From a bacterium (GTDB lineage Bacteria; Patescibacteriota; Minisyncoccia; Minisyncoccales; Minisyncoccaceae), in assembly GCA_023229485.1 (NCBI GenBank), contig JALNZJ010000042.1:1-6738 (forward strand): a DNA stretch of 6,738 nucleotides, written 5' to 3'. This document shows, piece after piece, positions 5,457 to 6,738 of the stretch (the first letter of the stretch is position 1; each line of letters starts with the position of its first letter). A model generated the notes under the pieces. That model was not told the origin of the DNA. It worked only from the letters and a program-made list of their open reading frames with translations, and ran no database searches. Made by a program: the position numbers and the translations under genes.

Positions 5457-5809
5457 TTTAAAAACTCTTCCATTGTAAGATTTGCTACGTTCTTGCTGAT
5501 GTCGGAATCAAATTTTTGAATCTCTATTCTTTCTTTATAGTACGCAATGACCACGTCGCTTAGTAGGAATACGAGAAGGGCATAAAAACAAAGCCAAAGA
5601 ACCTGATAAATATCATCTTTGACTATAATTCCATCGATTATTTTTCCATATATATATGGACCAAGGAGACCAAGAATTTCTTGAATTATCAACAAAAAAA
5701 GAATGGCAATTATTACCCCTAAGAATGGCCTGTAAATATCCTTTAGCTTTAGCAGGATTTGCCAAAATTTAAGGTTTTTATTTTTAGTTTGTATGTTTTC
5801 TTTTTTCAA
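5405..5809 (-). CDS. ABC exporter half-transporter, N-terminal part (TM1-2), ends at a frameshift
   Basis: First part of an ABC exporter transmembrane domain. Residues 1-118 match the usual layout: basic N-terminus, FWQILLKLKDIYRPFLG, TM1 at about 28-50 (ending GPYIYGKIIDG), TM2 at about 70-90, then the cytoplasmic extension with RIEIQKFDSDISKNVANLTM. The remaining 16 residues (FLLANMKIKILELKKA) are out of frame with the family, and the frame stops at 5405. The correct continuation lies in the -1 frame from 5456. The start is uncertain: TTG at 5809 is the only in-frame candidate apart from CTG at 5821. An ATG at 5825 in another frame has a better distance from the promoter and would need one base fewer in the A-run at 5801-5806. 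No Shine-Dalgarno is visible for any choice. On its own this fragment could not transport; it needs the downstream part. Confidence 0.75.
   Translation of the reverse strand: MKKENIQTKNKNLKFWQILLKLKDIYRPFLGVIIAILFLLIIQEILGLLGPYIYGKIIDGIIVKDDIYQVLWLCFYALLVFLLSDVVIAYYKERIEIQKFDSDISKNVANLTMEEFLNFLLANMKIKILELKKA
5456..5462 (-). other. Candidate -1 ribosomal frameshift site (U UUA AAU) in the ABC exporter
   Basis: In the incoming frame the codons read TTT TTA AAT, so bases 5462-5456 form T TTA AAT, a canonical X XXY YYZ slippery heptamer in the correct phase. After a -1 slip the next codon is TTT at 5456, and translation continues to 3972 without interruption. The 0 frame stops 16 codons later. 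The downstream 50 nt show only weak pairing (AATTC-TG-GAATT), with no strong stimulatory hairpin. Loss of one A from the AAA run would produce the same picture. Confidence 0.5.
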
Positions 5810-5838
5810 AATATATTTCAGTCATTATCTTTATTTTG

Positions 5839-5847
5839 ATTATAGCA
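5839..5847 (-). promoter_or_regulatory. Extended -10 promoter element for the ABC exporter gene
   Basis: Read leftward, TGCTATAAT: a perfect TATAAT with a TG extension. The -35 is weak (TTTATT-like). The predicted transcription start near 5832 gives about 6 nt of leader for an ATG at 5825, or about 22 nt for the TTG at 5809. Confidence 0.5.
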
Positions 5848-5895
5848 AAAAAGTAATGATTAATAAAATTATTAAATAATTTAGTAGTAATGATT

Positions 5896-5924
5896 AAAAA
5901 AAACAGGACAATCTCCTGTTTTTT
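5896..5924 (-). terminator. Rho-independent terminator after the Cys-rich repeat protein gene
   Basis: Read leftward: AAAAAACAGGA, loop of 5 nt, TCCTGTTTTTT, an 11-bp stem (5924-5914 with 5908-5898) running into eight T. It lies 28 nt past the stop at 5953 and upstream of the ABC exporter promoter, cleanly separating the two units. Confidence 0.85.
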
Positions 5925-5952
5925 CTATTTTATAATTGCTTAACTTTTTTAT

Positions 5953-6738
5953 TTAGTGACAACAGAAATAACACGTTCCTTGCATATTATTTGCACTGCA
6001 AGAAGTTATTGGAATCCCTGATCCATTATTACATGTCCAAGCCCATGGTCCATTTCCTGTGACGATACCAGCTGTTCCAATAGAGCAAAGATTTGTTGTT
6101 GGTGCAGAATAAAGATTTAATCCATGAGAAGACCCACAAACTGGGATACTTGATTTGTAAGCATAACATAAATCCGCAAACCCTCCATCACAACTTCGGC
6201 AAGTCCATGCCCAGCTACTTCCATTCCATATTGCAGATGAAGCAGCTCCAACGGAACACAATCCTGTTGTTGGGGCTATTGAATATATTCCCGATTCTGA
6301 TGTTCCACATAGTCCATTAGTTATTTTGTTTGCACTACAGTTTGCAGTTGATCCGCCATTACTTCCATTACAAGTCCATGTCCATGGTCCTGATCCACTA
6401 ATAGCACTAGCCGTTCCTAAACTACAAAAATTTGCTGTTGGAGCTGATGTAAAGTTTTGATTGTTTGATGAGCCACAAACACCATTAACTGGAGCAGCGG
6501 CACGACTAGCTGAACAATTCGCTGATGAACCACCATTACTTCCACTACAAGTCCATGAAGTTGAACTTCCTTGAGCTGGAAAAGCTGTGTTAGTTGATGT
6601 CCCAGATGCACATTGGGTATCTGAGCCATAACTGGTTATGTTATAAGCATAGGTTTTTCCGTTGGCTGAGCCGCAAGACCCATTGGTTGGAGTCACTCTA
6701 GTAAAACTAGCGGTATCGCAAAATATTGACCCTCCGCT
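5953..6738 (-). CDS. Secreted Cys/Gly/Ser-rich repeat protein, C-terminal part (5' end off the right edge)
   Basis: The visible 261 residues are the C-terminal end of a probably large surface or secreted protein. The frame stays open to the window edge (SGGSIFCDTASFTRV before the GTG at 6696), so that GTG is not the true start. Four repeats of about 50 residues follow the pattern NGxCGSxxxxxxxAPTxxLCSxGTAxxxxGxGPWxWTCxGSNGGSxAxCSA, at residues 20-77, 86-136, 142-192 and 199-249. Each holds four spaced cysteines (for example 88, 105, 123 and 134 in the second), probably forming disulfides outside the cell. The low charge and abundance of Ser, Gly, Asn and Thr fit an extracellular protein. The last unit is followed by a short Cys-rich tail, CYFCCH. 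Similar repeats are common in predicted surface proteins of Patescibacteria; binding or adhesion is an inference. The signal peptide and N-terminal domain are not in view. Confidence 0.85.
   Translation of the reverse strand, partial: SGGSIFCDTASFTRVTPTNGSCGSANGKTYAYNITSYGSDTQCASGTSTNTAFPAQGSSTSWTCSGSNGGSSANCSASRAAAPVNGVCGSSNNQNFTSAPTANFCSLGTASAISGSGPWTWTCNGSNGGSTANCSANKITNGLCGTSESGIYSIAPTTGLCSVGAASSAIWNGSSWAWTCRSCDGGFADLCYAYKSSIPVCGSSHGLNLYSAPTTNLCSIGTAGIVTGNGPWAWTCNNGSGIPITSCSANNMQGTCYFCCH
5992..6681 (-). repeat. Four tandem degenerate ~150-nt coding repeats
   Basis: Units at about 6681-6508, 6483-6331, 6315-6163 and 6144-5992 encode the Cys-rich repeats. DNA similarity is strongest around the blocks encoding GPWxWTC and SNGGS (e.g. 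near 6350-6400, 6530-6560 and 6020-6050). The third unit is the most diverged (WNGSSWAWTCRSCDGG). Confidence 0.75.

Noticed and set aside
5405..5824. Alternative genetic code (TGA read as Gly, as in some CPR lineages) to explain the exporter split
   Set aside because: The interrupting stop is TAA, and no gene here needs TGA decoded as an amino acid.
6694..6696. GTG as the true start of the repeat protein
   Set aside because: The frame remains open to the window edge, and the preceding residues (GGSIFCDTASF) fit the end of another repeat unit.
1..6738. CRISPR array, tRNA, rRNA, transposase or attachment site
   Set aside because: I saw no direct repeats with unique spacers, no cloverleaf or rRNA-like stretches, and no transposase motifs or terminal repeats. 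The only tandem repeats are coding.

Overview
This is an AT-rich, gene-dense bacterial window. The genes are short and compact, and most start codons lack a clear Shine-Dalgarno sequence. The gene content resembles Candidatus Patescibacteria (CPR), possibly a parcubacterial lineage: a minimal HExxH zincin, a ferredoxin-thioredoxin reductase fused to rubredoxin beside a glutaredoxin, a secreted bactofilin-like protein with membrane helices, and a secreted Cys/Gly/Ser-rich repeat protein with GPWxWTC units. The assignment is an inference from gene content; no marker gene is present. All genes read sensibly with the standard bacterial code.

Layout. At 1-651 (-) is the N-terminal 217 residues of a binding-protein-dependent ABC importer permease, cut by the left edge. 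At 802-1432 (-) is a two-gene unit: a small Cys-containing protein, then a minimal zinc metallopeptidase. Promoters diverge from the 1433-1574 gap. Rightward from it run a glutaredoxin and an FTR catalytic subunit-rubredoxin fusion, which overlap at TAATG and probably form one redox module. At 2428-2673 (-) is an unknown 81-residue protein with its own promoter and terminator. At 2802-3938 (-) is the exported beta-helix/4-TM protein, ending at a strong hairpin terminator. At 3972-5809 (-) is a full ABC exporter half-transporter (TMD-NBD) split by a -1 frame change. From 5953 to the right edge (-) is the C-terminal end of the repeat protein, followed by an intrinsic terminator.

How the genes may work together. 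The glutaredoxin and FTR-rubredoxin pair forms a plausible electron path from reduced ferredoxin or rubredoxin to protein or small-molecule disulfides. The exporter and the beta-helix membrane protein are 33 nt apart on the same strand and may be co-transcribed, which would suggest an envelope role.

The most notable signal is in the exporter. The reading frame changes exactly at a canonical -1 slippery heptamer, U UUA AAU. A -1 slip there restores a 612-residue protein with every ATPase motif intact. This is either programmed frameshifting or a one-base loss in a homopolymer, whether real or an assembly error, and the sequence alone cannot decide. A second theme is that several genes have a -10 box only 8-17 nt before the start codon and no Shine-Dalgarno, which suggests short-leader or leaderless transcripts.
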